64,000 nucleotides of DNA from Sphingomonas sp. QA11 (GCF_028473665.1 NZ_CP098774.1:4459501-4523500); one strand, 5' to 3'. Counted from the stretch's first letter, positions 17,528 to 26,078 are shown. Notes: generated by a model from the sequence alone, not told the origin. Translations and numbers: made by a program.

Positions 17528-17577
17528 ATTTTACGATTCCGGTTGACACGCGCTTTTTTTCGGCGATGACTAAGCTC

Positions 17578-17591
17578 TGACACCGGTAGCA
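17578..17591 (+). promoter_or_regulatory. Operator-like TGACACCGGTAGCA upstream of the TonB receptor
   Basis: Identical 14-mer to that of the lyase promoter (10114-10127). It lies 29 bases after the TTGACA and 51 bases before the receptor's ATG, that is, over or just past the predicted transcription start. Its CCGG-centred palindrome is of LacI-family type; no LacI gene is in the window. Confidence 0.6.
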
Positions 17592-17642
17592 ATGCACTCG
17601 CGAGAGTCGATCCAAGCAACCGGGCAGCAGATGGGGGATGCC

Positions 17643-20600
17643 ATGAAGAAAGTTGGACTGCGCACCGGCGCGGCTGTTTGCGCTCTTCTTGTTACGCTTT
17701 CGGCCCGGGCGCAGGAAGCGCCTGCTCCGGCCCCGGCGAACGCGCCGGAGGCATCCGATGACACCGATAGACCGCAAGGCGATATCGTCGTTACCGGCTT
17801 CCGCCAGTCCTATGCCGACGCGCTCAGGACCAAGCGCGATTCGGCCCAGATCACCGATTCGATCTCCTCGGACGGCCTTGGCCGGTTTCCCGACCTGAAT
17901 GTCGGCGAGGCGATTCAGCGCCTGCCCGGCGTGCAGATCAACCGCGAAGCCGACTCGCGCAACGCGACGATCAGCCTGCGCGGCCTGCCCGGAACCTTCG
18001 CCCGGACCACCTTGAACGGCGTCGGGTTCGCCGATCCGATCCTGTCGAGCGCGACGAACACCGCGTCGACCCCGCTCGGCGCCTTCAATTCCGACATCTT
18101 CTCAGCGATCACGGTGATCAAATCGCCCGACGCGTCCGACCTGGCCGGCGGGCTATCGGGCAATATCGATCTTCGGATCGCCTCCGCCCTGTCACGCAAG
18201 GCGGGTGGTTTCATCAAGGCGTCCTACGAATATAACGACCTGGGCGGACTCGGCAGCCCGCAATTCTCGGGCGGCTACAATGCCCATATCACTGACAATT
18301 TCGCTGTCTTCGGCGTGCTGGCCTACAAGGTCGAGAAGTTCCGCCGCGATTCCATCTCGGTCAACACCTGGGCCAATCGCCTTGGGTCGATCCAAGTCGG
18401 CAACCAGCGCACCCCCGGACTCAACCCGACCTATGACGCACTGATGGCCCAGTATCCGGGCGGGGTCTATTATCCCAGCCAGATGCGTCAGTTCGTCAGG
18501 TTCAACAAAGGCCATCTGCTGACGGGCACCGGTGGCTTCGAATGGCAGGCATCCGACAAATTCAAGGTCGGCGTGACCGGCTTCTATACCGAGCGAAACC
18601 TGTCGGAGGGGACCAACCAGCTCCTCTATGTCGACACATCGGCGGGCAATAATACCAATAGCGCGTTGAGCGCGACGTCGGCGGTGGCGCATTTCACCAG
18701 CCTCGGCACGCCCTATGTGGTCAACACCTCGAACGGTCCACGCGCCTATATCAATCAGTTCTCCGCCGAGAATCTGCAAACCTATGACTCGATCCGGTCG
18801 GAGCCGGCCAAGCAGAAGACCTGGGCGATCACCCCGACCGCCGAATTCAAGGGCGACCAGTGGCGGATCGAACTCCAGGGCACGATCTCCCGGGCTGAGG
18901 TGCTGGCGAACCAGATCGAACTCGACATCATCGAGAATCCGTATCGCAATCTGGGTCCGGCGGGTCTCAACGGCATCACCGCAAGCGTCTATACCGGCGG
19001 CAGGGACCTATCCAATTTTAACATCGGGCTTAAAACGCCCAACGCATCCCACATCCCGGTCGGAGGCTATACACTGCCGTCCGCCGCCAACCAGGCGAGC
19101 CAGGCAGGCGCGCCGATGCCCGGCCAGGCAGCCAACATCCAGGGCGACCGTTTCGGCGTCACGGGCACCAACGGGCTTGGCCTGAACGACCTCAACGCAG
19201 CGCAGTTCGATATCGAGCGGACTTTCGAGGGCTCGTTCCTGTCAGGACTCCAGGCCGGCCTGCGGTACGAGAACAACAAATATACCTCGAGCGGCTCGCG
19301 CAATACGTCGTTCGGCGCCAATACCGGGAACGTCACGCCCGGCATGTCGCTGGTGAATCCCTATCTGTCCGATTTCTTCGGCGGCACCGCCGGAGGCTAT
19401 ACCAGCGCCTGGCGCTCCCTCGATGTCGGCCAGGTTCTGGGTGCGATCACCCCGGTCAATACCCAGCCACGCACCACGGCCAATCCCAACGGCCTGCCCG
19501 GCCAGTTCGTCATCGCACCAGGCTCGGGCGTCTTCCTGACGCCCTATGGCCTGGTCAACAACTATTGGGACCCGAACTATTGGAACAATAATTTCACCAA
19601 TCGCAACAACATCTTCTCAGCCTATGGCATGGCGAAATTCGATGGCGACATCCTTGGCATCCGCGTCCGCGGCAATGCCGGCCTGCGCTACGAGCATATC
19701 GACAACAAGATCGTCGCGCTCGACTGCCAGAACTGCTCGAGCGCCCTGTCGGTGGTGACCGGGCCGATCAATCACCGCGTGGCTGAGCGGACCTACAAGA
19801 ACGACTACAGCTATCTGCTGCCGTCATTCATGTTCGCCGCCGACCTGAGCAGCAAGTTGTTGCTGCGCGGCGCCTATTACAAGACCTATGTTCGTCCGCA
19901 GCCGCGCGACACCGTGCCGATCACCTCGGTACTTCTGCCCGAAGCGCTGACGCCCCCGGTCGACCCGATTTACACGGTGACGATCGGCGCCACCAACATC
20001 AAACCCTATACCGCCGATTCGTTCGACATCTCGATGGAATGGTACAATCGTCCGGGCGGCCTGTTCGCGATTGCCGTCTATCAGAAGAATGTGAAAGGCT
20101 ATATCGGCCCGATCACCGACCAGAACATCCTGTGTCCCGCCAACGGCCGAATCAACGGCTCCGACTACGGCCTCGGCACCCTGACCGTGGTCGGCCCGAA
20201 CTGCATCAGTTCGAACACGTTCAACGGGGCCGCGGGAACCCCGGTCAATGCCCGGGTGCTGATCAGCGGCGTCACCAACCAGCAGCCGCTCCGGGTCCGC
20301 GGCGTCGAATTCGCCGTCCAGCAGAATCTGGATTTCCTGCCCGGTTTCCTCAAGAATTTCGGCGGCGCGGCCAACTATACCTACACCACCATCTCCGGGA
20401 AGGATCTGGCCGGCAACCCGATCACGCTGCCAAGTGTGTCGAAGGACAATGTGAACCTGATCGGCTATTACGAAAGCAAGCTGTTCGGCCTTCGCCTCGT
20501 CTATAATTGGCGCGGCAAATATGATCTGGCGGCGGGCAACAGCTTTGTCGGCGATGCCCGAACGGTCAAGGCGCGCAGCCAGCTCGACGCCTCGGCATCG

Positions 20601-20750
20601 GTCAACATCACGAAGAACATCTCGCTCTCGTTCGATGCCTTCAACCTGACCAACGCGACACGATCCGAATATGAGTCCGATCCGATGCTCCCACGTCGCA
20701 TCGATTATGACGGCCGGACGTTCCAGGGCACCCTGCGTGCCTCCTTCTAG
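17643..20750 (+). CDS. TonB-dependent receptor of the uronate locus
   Basis: 1035 aa, the long type common in Caulobacter, Xanthomonas and sphingomonads for glycan uptake. Signal peptide to about residue 24 (ARAQ), then a TonB-box region ending in DIVVTGFRQSYADAL, a plug with GRFPDLNVGEAIQRLPGVQI and LRGLPGTFARTTLNG, and a large barrel ending in Phe (LRASF). No STN domain, so no sigma signalling is expected; control is by the upstream operators. The ATG at 17643 is preferred over upstream in-frame starts because it directly opens the signal peptide. It probably imports uronate oligosaccharides made by surface lyases. Confidence 0.93.
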   Translation: MKKVGLRTGAAVCALLVTLSARAQEAPAPAPANAPEASDDTDRPQGDIVVTGFRQSYADALRTKRDSAQITDSISSDGLGRFPDLNVGEAIQRLPGVQINREADSRNATISLRGLPGTFARTTLNGVGFADPILSSATNTASTPLGAFNSDIFSAITVIKSPDASDLAGGLSGNIDLRIASALSRKAGGFIKASYEYNDLGGLGSPQFSGGYNAHITDNFAVFGVLAYKVEKFRRDSISVNTWANRLGSIQVGNQRTPGLNPTYDALMAQYPGGVYYPSQMRQFVRFNKGHLLTGTGGFEWQASDKFKVGVTGFYTERNLSEGTNQLLYVDTSAGNNTNSALSATSAVAHFTSLGTPYVVNTSNGPRAYINQFSAENLQTYDSIRSEPAKQKTWAITPTAEFKGDQWRIELQGTISRAEVLANQIELDIIENPYRNLGPAGLNGITASVYTGGRDLSNFNIGLKTPNASHIPVGGYTLPSAANQASQAGAPMPGQAANIQGDRFGVTGTNGLGLNDLNAAQFDIERTFEGSFLSGLQAGLRYENNKYTSSGSRNTSFGANTGNVTPGMSLVNPYLSDFFGGTAGGYTSAWRSLDVGQVLGAITPVNTQPRTTANPNGLPGQFVIAPGSGVFLTPYGLVNNYWDPNYWNNNFTNRNNIFSAYGMAKFDGDILGIRVRGNAGLRYEHIDNKIVALDCQNCSSALSVVTGPINHRVAERTYKNDYSYLLPSFMFAADLSSKLLLRGAYYKTYVRPQPRDTVPITSVLLPEALTPPVDPIYTVTIGATNIKPYTADSFDISMEWYNRPGGLFAIAVYQKNVKGYIGPITDQNILCPANGRINGSDYGLGTLTVVGPNCISSNTFNGAAGTPVNARVLISGVTNQQPLRVRGVEFAVQQNLDFLPGFLKNFGGAANYTYTTISGKDLAGNPITLPSVSKDNVNLIGYYESKLFGLRLVYNWRGKYDLAAGNSFVGDARTVKARSQLDASASVNITKNISLSFDAFNLTNATRSEYESDPMLPRRIDYDGRTFQGTLRASF

Positions 20751-20851
20751 CGCACCTGCCGCCTTCACCCGCCAGTCCGGCCGTTCTCCCGCTCGGCCGG
20801 GCGCCGATCCCCGCCCTGTCGAGCGGCGCAATCGTCCGCGCCAAGGATAAT

Positions 20852-21907
20852 ATGCCAATGCTCCCGATCCTGCTCGCACCCACGATCGTGCTGGCCCAGC
20901 CGGCACCCCAGCCTGTGCCGGCGCCGGACTTTGCGCTGCTCGGCCCGGGCTTCGCGGCGGGTAGGGCCGACAGCGAGGCTGCCAGGACGACGATCGCCCG
21001 GGCACGCGCGGCACTGACCCGCCCGCCCGGCGCCATCCCGAAGCTGCATACCGAGGGCACCTTGCCGGGCAAGGGCATCCGCGAGATCAGCCTCATCGCC
21101 AAACGCGACCAGGCGATCGTGCTCGACCTGGCAATGGCATGGCGATTGACCGGAGACCGCGCGTTCCTCGACCAGGCCGGCCGCTATCTCGATGCCTGGG
21201 CGCGTGTCTATCAGCTGTCGTTCAATCCGATCGACGAGACCGGATTCGACCTGATGGCGATGGCCAGCGACCTGACCGAGGCGGATCTGCCGGCCGGAAC
21301 GCAGGCCCGGATCGACCGGTTCTGGCGCCGGATGGCGACCGGTTATCTCGATGCGATGGATGGCAATCCCGGCCATGCCAATACCAACTGGCAGAGCCAC
21401 CGGGTCAAGCTGGCAACGATGGCCGCGTTCCGGACCGGCGAGCGGGCGTTGATCGAGCGGGCGCGGGCCGCATATCGCAGGCAGATCGCGGTCAATCTGC
21501 GGCCCGACGGCTCGACCTTCGACTTCGAGGAGCGCGATGCGCTCCATTATGTCACCTATAATCTCGATCCGCTGATGATGGCCGCGCTCGCCGCGAAGGT
21601 CCATGGCGAGGACTGGTACGACTGGAGCGCGCCGGGCGGCGCCAGCCTGCCGCGCTCGCTCGACTGGCTTGCCGAATTCGCCCGCGGTGCGCGGACGCAT
21701 ATCGAATTCGCCAAATCGAAAATCCAGTTCGATCGCGACCGGGCGGCTGCCGGTCAGGCTGAATACGCCCCGCACGCCTGGCAGCCGGACAATGCGCTCG
21801 ACACCTTCAAGATCGCCAGCCTGCTCGACCCGCGTTTCGTCGACCTGGCTACGGTGCTGGCGGCACAAAGCCAGCGTGGGCCGGCCCGGTGGATCGCCCT
21901 CTTCTGA
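20852..21907 (+). CDS. Second alginate-lyase-fold protein (PF05426-type)
   Basis: 351 aa with a short N-terminal signal (about 1-16, AQPAP after the cut). Helical barrel with the motif NTNWQSHRVKLA: Asn179 and His183 stand where the alginate lyase fold puts its active-site Asn and His, and RDALHYVTYNLDPL near residue 230 supplies the expected His and Tyr. It differs clearly from the NNHG-type protein at 8788, so the two may cut different linkages, or one may be an oligo-lyase. It lies 101 bases after the receptor and 3 bases before the hydratase gene, in one unit. Weak ribosome site AAGGATAAT before the ATG. Confidence 0.75.
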   Translation: MPMLPILLAPTIVLAQPAPQPVPAPDFALLGPGFAAGRADSEAARTTIARARAALTRPPGAIPKLHTEGTLPGKGIREISLIAKRDQAIVLDLAMAWRLTGDRAFLDQAGRYLDAWARVYQLSFNPIDETGFDLMAMASDLTEADLPAGTQARIDRFWRRMATGYLDAMDGNPGHANTNWQSHRVKLATMAAFRTGERALIERARAAYRRQIAVNLRPDGSTFDFEERDALHYVTYNLDPLMMAALAAKVHGEDWYDWSAPGGASLPRSLDWLAEFARGARTHIEFAKSKIQFDRDRAAAGQAEYAPHAWQPDNALDTFKIASLLDPRFVDLATVLAAQSQRGPARWIALF

Positions 21908-21910
21908 ACC

Positions 21911-22771
21911 ATGCAACACGAGAAGACCGATATGGGTAAAGAGGGACCAGACGCTGAATCCGGCATGCGGACGGCGCGCTGGCGGTCAATCGCCGAGCGT
22001 TTCGTGATGGCGCGTCGGAACGCCCACGCGCTCGCCGCCTATCCCGGCGCCGTGCCGCAGTCGCTGGACGAGGCCTATGCGATCCAGACTCATGCTATCG
22101 CGCTGCGCGGGGGAAGGGTGGGCGGCTGGAAGATCGGCCGCATCAACCCGCCCGCCGATGCCCATTGGCGCGCGAACCGCCTGGCGGGACCGATCTTCAC
22201 CGATCAGATCGTCGAGGCACCGGCCGGCGCACCGGCCAGGATGCCCGTCATCACCGCCGGGTTCGCCGCCGCGGAAGCTGAATTCCTTGTCCGCATCGGC
22301 GCTGCGGCCGAGCCCGGCAAAGATGAATGGTCGTTCGCCGAAGCGCGCGCGCTGGCCGACCGGGTGGCCATCGGCATCGAGATCGCAAGTTCGCCGCTGA
22401 CGGCGATCAACGATCTGGGCGCCGCCGTGACCGCATCGGATTTCGGCAATAACTACGGCCTGCTGGTCGGCCCCGACCTGCCCGACTGGGACACGACCGA
22501 CCTCGATTCCGTGCCGGTCTCCCTCTCGATCAACGGCATGCCGACCGGCACCGGCACCACGGCGACGATGCTCGATGGGCCTTGGGGCGCGGTACGCTTC
22601 ATCGCCGGACACGCCGCCAGACGCGGCATGCCACTGATGCCGGGCCAGTGGATCTCGACCGGCGCCATCACCGGTGTTCACCGCGTCGCGGCGGGCGACC
22701 GGGTTGAGACGATCTTCGGAGGCACCCTTCTCGGATGCACGATCGTCGCCGCGGAGAAATCAGGTCGGTGA
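21911..22771 (+). CDS. FAH-superfamily 2-keto-4-pentenoate hydratase-like protein
   Basis: 286 aa. The hydratase branch of the fumarylacetoacetate hydrolase fold: GGWKIG near residue 70, AEAEFLVRIG with the metal-binding acidic pair, AIEIASSP-like strand and GDRVETIFGGTLLG near the end. Classical members add water to 2-keto-4-pentenoate in aromatic meta-cleavage pathways. Here the gene follows a lyase by 3 bases in a uronate locus, so the substrate is more likely a 2-keto-3-deoxy sugar acid or a dehydrated product of one. Several Met codons (21911, 21932, 21965) could be the start; the core begins after the last. Confidence 0.75.
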   Translation: MQHEKTDMGKEGPDAESGMRTARWRSIAERFVMARRNAHALAAYPGAVPQSLDEAYAIQTHAIALRGGRVGGWKIGRINPPADAHWRANRLAGPIFTDQIVEAPAGAPARMPVITAGFAAAEAEFLVRIGAAAEPGKDEWSFAEARALADRVAIGIEIASSPLTAINDLGAAVTASDFGNNYGLLVGPDLPDWDTTDLDSVPVSLSINGMPTGTGTTATMLDGPWGAVRFIAGHAARRGMPLMPGQWISTGAITGVHRVAAGDRVETIFGGTLLGCTIVAAEKSGR

Positions 22772-22801
22772 CGGCGGGCAAGCCGGCCGCACGATATCGC
22801 C

Positions 22802-23269
22802 TCAGGCAGAGGCGATCTGGATGATCGCATCGATCTCCACGGCGGCACCGAGCGGGAGCACGGGCACGCCCACCGCGCTACGGGCATGGCGACCGGCTTC
22901 GCCGAACAGCTCGAACATCAGGTCCGACGCCCCGTTCGCAACCTTCGCCTGATCGGTAAAATCACCGGCGGAACTGACGAACACGCCGAGCTTCAGGATC
23001 CGTTCGACCCGGTGCAGACCGCCCAGCGCCGCCTTCACCTGCGCGACGATCATCAGCGCGCAACGCTGCGCCGCCTCCTGTCCGAAGGCCAGATCGACAT
23101 CCTCGCCGAGCCGCCCGGTCATCACCCCACCATCCCTGAAGGGAAGCTGGCCCGAGACATAGAGCACGCCGTCCGATTCGACCGCCGGCACATAGGAGGC
23201 GATGGGGGCTGCGGGCGCGGGAAGGGCAAGGCCGAGTTGCGCAAGCTTGCGGTCGATTCGGTCGGTCAT
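22802..23269 (-). CDS. RidA/YjgF-family protein
   Basis: 155 aa of the YjgF-YER057c-UK114 fold, the longer variant with an N-terminal helix (RIDRKLAQLGLALP). Features: LYVSGQLPFRDG near residue 35, KVANGASDLMFELFGEAGRHARSAVGVPVLPLGA toward the end; the conserved active-site Arg is in HARSAVG. Family members hydrolyse reactive enamine/imine intermediates to keto acids. It converges with the uronate operon but may be independent of it. Role in the locus is inferred only from position. Confidence 0.88.
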   Translation of the reverse strand: MTDRIDRKLAQLGLALPAPAAPIASYVPAVESDGVLYVSGQLPFRDGGVMTGRLGEDVDLAFGQEAAQRCALMIVAQVKAALGGLHRVERILKLGVFVSSAGDFTDQAKVANGASDLMFELFGEAGRHARSAVGVPVLPLGAAVEIDAIIQIASA

Positions 23270-23356
23270 GAGCAGGGCTTCCGTTCGTGCTGGGCTTCGT
23301 TCCGGTGTCGGATGAAGGAAAGACGGGCCCGCGACAAGCGCAGCCGGACAGGGTGT

Positions 23357-23980
23357 CTAGGCGGCCGGCAGCCCCGCGGCGAATCGCGCCGCGATCCAGG
23401 CTTCGGCCTCGCGCCAGTCATCGATCCGCGCATGCGCCGCGAGCGCCCTGGGTACGTTGGGCGCCAGCGCCGGTTCCGACACCATGTGCAGCCGGTGGAC
23501 CTGCGGCGCGTGCTTCGCGACCGATTCGTGATGCACGCCCAGATCATCGACGAAGACCGTGACGGGGTCGCCATGTTCGGCGACCAGCCGCGCCACCGGG
23601 CCGCCCTTGCCGCCCTGGTTGCATTCGACCCGGTGCTCGATCCCGAACTTCGCCAGCTGTTCGATCCGCGGCTGCCGGCAGGTTTCGCCCAGATTGGTGA
23701 GAATCACGATGTCGGCGGTTCCGGCCAGCGCCGCCAGCGCCTCGCGGGCGTGCGGCACCAATGTCTGCCGGTCCATCTCGGCGGGGAAGAACTGATCCAG
23801 CATCCCCCACATCTCCTCGCGGCTCGGCGCGGGCGTGCCGTCGCGACGCTTCATGCTCGTCGCGAAATCGGCGCCATTGGGGGTGAAGTCGATATCGTGG
23901 GTCTCGCCCAGCCACACGCCGAAATGACGGACCATGTGGAGCAGGACTTCGTCGCAGTCGCAGATCAGCAGGGGCTTCAT
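23357..23980 (-). CDS. HAD-family hydrolase
   Basis: 207 aa, cytosolic. HAD motif I is DCDEV (residues 8-12) with Asp8 as nucleophile and Asp10 as acid/base; motif II is ILTNLGE near 96, motif III the Lys in NQGGKGGPV, motif IV VFVDDLGVHH near 145. Typical phosphatase-like subfamily; substrate unknown. It overlaps the DUF3572 gene upstream by 4 bases (ATGA), so both are one transcript. Confidence 0.85.
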   Translation of the reverse strand: MKPLLICDCDEVLLHMVRHFGVWLGETHDIDFTPNGADFATSMKRRDGTPAPSREEMWGMLDQFFPAEMDRQTLVPHAREALAALAGTADIVILTNLGETCRQPRIEQLAKFGIEHRVECNQGGKGGPVARLVAEHGDPVTVFVDDLGVHHESVAKHAPQVHRLHMVSEPALAPNVPRALAAHARIDDWREAEAWIAARFAAGLPAA

Positions 23981-24249
23981 TCGGACTCCAGGACATGTCG
24001 TGCCGCGACGATCGCTTCGGGCTTCACCTGGAGGTCAGCGGCGCAGGCGACAAGGTCGGGCTCATAGGCTTCGAGAAAAATGAGCGCCGCCGCCAGCACG
24101 GCCGGATCGGCCGCCCGGGCGCGCAGTTCGGCCGGGTCGAGCCCGGTCGTGTCCAGCAGCCGCTCAGCCCGTGCCGGTTCGCCAAGCGTCCAGACGAGCG
24201 CTTGCAGCGCAAGCGCGGCGGCATCGTGATTTGTCTCTGGCGCGCGCAT
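23977..24249 (-). CDS. DUF3572 family protein
   Basis: 90 aa, all helical, no signal. The pattern ALALQALVWTLGEPARAERLLDTTGLDP matches what I know of DUF3572, small alphaproteobacterial proteins of unknown role often found next to divK, as here. Divergent from divK with only 39 bases between starts, overlapping the HAD gene downstream. Confidence 0.8.
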   Translation of the reverse strand: MRAPETNHDAAALALQALVWTLGEPARAERLLDTTGLDPAELRARAADPAVLAAALIFLEAYEPDLVACAADLQVKPEAIVAARHVLESE

Positions 24250-24288
24250 TGCCTATCAGCGATCCGGAACAGTGGGGAATGCGTGGAC

Positions 24289-24651
24289 GTGGCAAAGAAG
24301 GTGCTCGTTGTCGAGGACAACGAACTCAACCTGAAGCTTTTCTGCGACCTGCTCCGCGCGCACGAATATGCCGCCGAACCGGTCCGCGACGGGCGCGAGG
24401 CGGTGGCCCGCGCCCGGGATTTCATGCCCGACCTGATCGTGATGGATATCCAGCTGCCTCATGTCAGCGGTTTCGAGCTGATCGGCCAATTGAAGGCCGA
24501 CCTAGCCTTGCGGGCGATCCCGATCATGGCGGTGACCGCCTATGCCGGGCGCGAGGACGAGGAGCGCATCCGCGCGGCGGGGGCCGATGCCTATGTGTCC
24601 AAGCCGATCTCGCTGGTCCGCTTCGTCGATGCCGTGGCGGCGCTTCTGTAA
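24289..24651 (+). CDS. divK: Single-domain response regulator DivK
   Basis: 120 aa receiver domain without output domain. KKVLVVEDNELNLKLF at the start and DERIRAAGADAYVSKPIS at the end are close to Caulobacter DivK. Phosphoacceptor is the Asp of VMDIQLP, Asp53 if translation starts at the GTG at 24289, which is the DivK number; a GTG at 24283 is also possible and is nearer the GGGG ribosome site. There is no ATG in frame. DivK controls DivL-CckA and thereby CtrA in the cell-cycle phosphorelay. A pleD gene, the usual neighbour in Caulobacter, is not present. Confidence 0.88.
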   Translation: MAKKVLVVEDNELNLKLFCDLLRAHEYAAEPVRDGREAVARARDFMPDLIVMDIQLPHVSGFELIGQLKADLALRAIPIMAVTAYAGREDEERIRAAGADAYVSKPISLVRFVDAVAALL

Positions 24652-24662
24652 GCCACGCACGG

Positions 24663-24691
24663 AAAAAGCCGCGAAGGCACCCCTCGCGGCT
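24663..24691 (-). terminator. Rho-independent terminator of rpmG
   Basis: Stem AGCCGCGA (24667-24674) with TCGCGGCT (24684-24691), 9-base loop, and on the minus strand a following run of five U. It lies past the rpmG stop. Confidence 0.75.
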
Positions 24692-24695
24692 CAGG

Positions 24696-24715
24696 ATCCC
24701 GGCCCGTGCCGGGAT
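24696..24715. repeat. Perfect 8-bp hairpin ATCCCGGC-CCGT-GCCGGGAT
   Basis: Arms 24696-24703 and 24708-24715. The sequence, followed by GACC, resembles half of the dispersed intergenic repeats found at 38857, 59637 and 63764. A second small hairpin, GGCGGC-TTAC-GCCGCC, lies at 24724-24739. Confidence 0.55.
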
Positions 24716-24746
24716 GACCGTTCGGCGGCTTACGCCGCCGGCAAGA

Positions 24747-24914
24747 TCACTTGATCTTGGTTTCCTTGAACTCGACATGCTTGCGCACGACGGGATCATA
24801 CTTCTTGAAGCTGAGCTTCTCGGTCTTCGTGCGCGGGTTCTTCTTCGTGACGTAGAAGAAGCCGGTGTCTGCCGAGCTGAGCAGCTTGATCTTGACGGTG
24901 GTCGGCTTTGCCAT
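24747..24914 (-). CDS. rpmG: 50S ribosomal protein L33
   Basis: 55 aa. AKPTTVKIKLLSSADTGFFY and KKNPRTKTEKL are the L33 pattern; the protein sits near the E site of the large subunit. This is the form without the zinc-binding cysteines. The start at 24914 gives MAKPTT, the family start; the upstream in-frame Met has no support. A terminator lies at 24663-24691. Confidence 0.97.
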   Translation of the reverse strand: MAKPTTVKIKLLSSADTGFFYVTKKNPRTKTEKLSFKKYDPVVRKHVEFKETKIK

Positions 24915-25021
24915 GACCTGAAATCCTGTATGCTGAAAAAGCAAAAGCGGCGAACAAGCCGCCGCTCTCAAGCGCTGCCCGATGGCGAAGAGTCGCCCTT
25001 ATGTCAACCCTGAGAGGCCAG

Positions 25022-25036
25022 TTAACGCGCTGTTTA
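25022..25036 (+). promoter_or_regulatory. Candidate CtrA box TTAA-N7-TTTA
   Basis: TTAA (25022-25025), seven bases, TTTA (25033-25036), one mismatch from the TTAA-N7-TTAA site of the cell-cycle regulator CtrA, 44 bases before the start of the next gene. A single site in a GC-rich genome is weak but above casual expectation. Confidence 0.35.
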
Positions 25037-25079
25037 CCGTGGAGGGCGCAGCTTTCTCGCGCAGGCGGGAGATGAGAAC

Positions 25080-25403
25080 ATGGCAAAGGCACAGGTCTCG
25101 ATCGATCGGATACAGTCCGAACTGGCGGCGCGAATCGGCTTGATCGGCGCGCGAGCGGGCGGACAACGCATCGGCGACATCGCCATGGAGATCGATTCGA
25201 TCCGGCGAATCGCCCATCGCCACGGCCTGTTTCCAGCGGTCGCCGTGACACAGGCACTCGAATCCGCCCTGGCGCGCGGCGAGCGCGGCGCGCTGCTCCA
25301 GGGCTGGCTTTCGATTCTCGGCGACGCGGTCGGGTGCGACCGGCACGACCGCGCTGCCTGCGAGACCTTCGCCGCTGCCTGCTCCGTGCGGCTCCAAAGC
25401 TAG
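25080..25403 (+). CDS. Conserved-looking small helical protein, function unknown
   Basis: 107 aa, no signal peptide or membrane span. Predicted helices with RIGDIAMEIDSIRRIAHRHGLFPAVAVTQALESAL in the middle; two late cysteines. I do not recognise a family. A start at 25080 lies after GCGGGAGATGAG. The possible CtrA site at 25022 would put it under cell-cycle control. The next gene begins 9 bases after its stop, so they may be co-transcribed. Confidence 0.6.
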   Translation: MAKAQVSIDRIQSELAARIGLIGARAGGQRIGDIAMEIDSIRRIAHRHGLFPAVAVTQALESALARGERGALLQGWLSILGDAVGCDRHDRAACETFAAACSVRLQS

Positions 25404-25412
25404 AATCGGCCG

Positions 25413-25979
25413 ATGGATGCGCTGATGGCCGCTTTCGTCGCGGCGATCCTCGCGCAGGCGAGCGACCGGACCCCCTGGCTGACCGCCATCCTGTCGACGC
25501 GATTCGCCCGGCCCGGCGCGGTGATCGCCGGCACTGCCATCGCCCTGGCGATCATCAACGCGATCGGCGCGATCGGCGGCGCGATCATCGGCCCGCGCAT
25601 GGTGCCCAACGCCCAGACATTGCTGCTGGCGCTCGCGCTGATCCTCGCCGGCGGATCGGCGTTGTTCCCGATCAAGCCGCCCGACCGCCTGTCGGGCTGG
25701 CGGATCGGCGCCTTCCTGACCAGCCTGGTCGGCGTCGCGATCCTGGGGTTCGGCGACCGGACCCAGTTCATCACCGCGGCGCTTGCCGCACGCAGCCCGA
25801 CACCGGCCCTGGCAGCGGTCGGGGCGACGATCGGGGCGATCGTCGTCAATGTGGCCGCGATCCTCACCGGCGAGGAAGCGCGCGGGAAGCTGCCGCTGGC
25901 GGCGATCCGAATCACGATCGGCATCCTGTTCCTGGTCGTCGGCGCGATCCTGGGATTCTCGGCGCTGCGTCTTATCTAG
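25413..25979 (+). CDS. GDT1/TMEM165 (UPF0016)-like membrane protein with degenerate motifs
   Basis: 188 aa with about six membrane helices in two homologous halves. The family, cation exporters for Mn2+ or Ca2+, carries E-x-G-D-(K/R)-(T/S) once in each half. Here the sites read QASDRT (residues 15-20) and GFGDRT (about 112-117): Asp, Arg and Thr are kept, but both glutamates are lost, and one Gly is Ser. Cation transport may be altered or absent. ATG at 25413 opens the first helix. Confidence 0.72.
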   Translation: MDALMAAFVAAILAQASDRTPWLTAILSTRFARPGAVIAGTAIALAIINAIGAIGGAIIGPRMVPNAQTLLLALALILAGGSALFPIKPPDRLSGWRIGAFLTSLVGVAILGFGDRTQFITAALAARSPTPALAAVGATIGAIVVNVAAILTGEEARGKLPLAAIRITIGILFLVVGAILGFSALRLI

Positions 25980-26078
25980 CGGCTCGATTGCGGTGATCGG
26001 GACAAATCCCGAAGCGATGACGGAGCCTTTGCGCTATCGAACCGTTATCGCAACGAAACCAACCCGAGGACTTGCACC

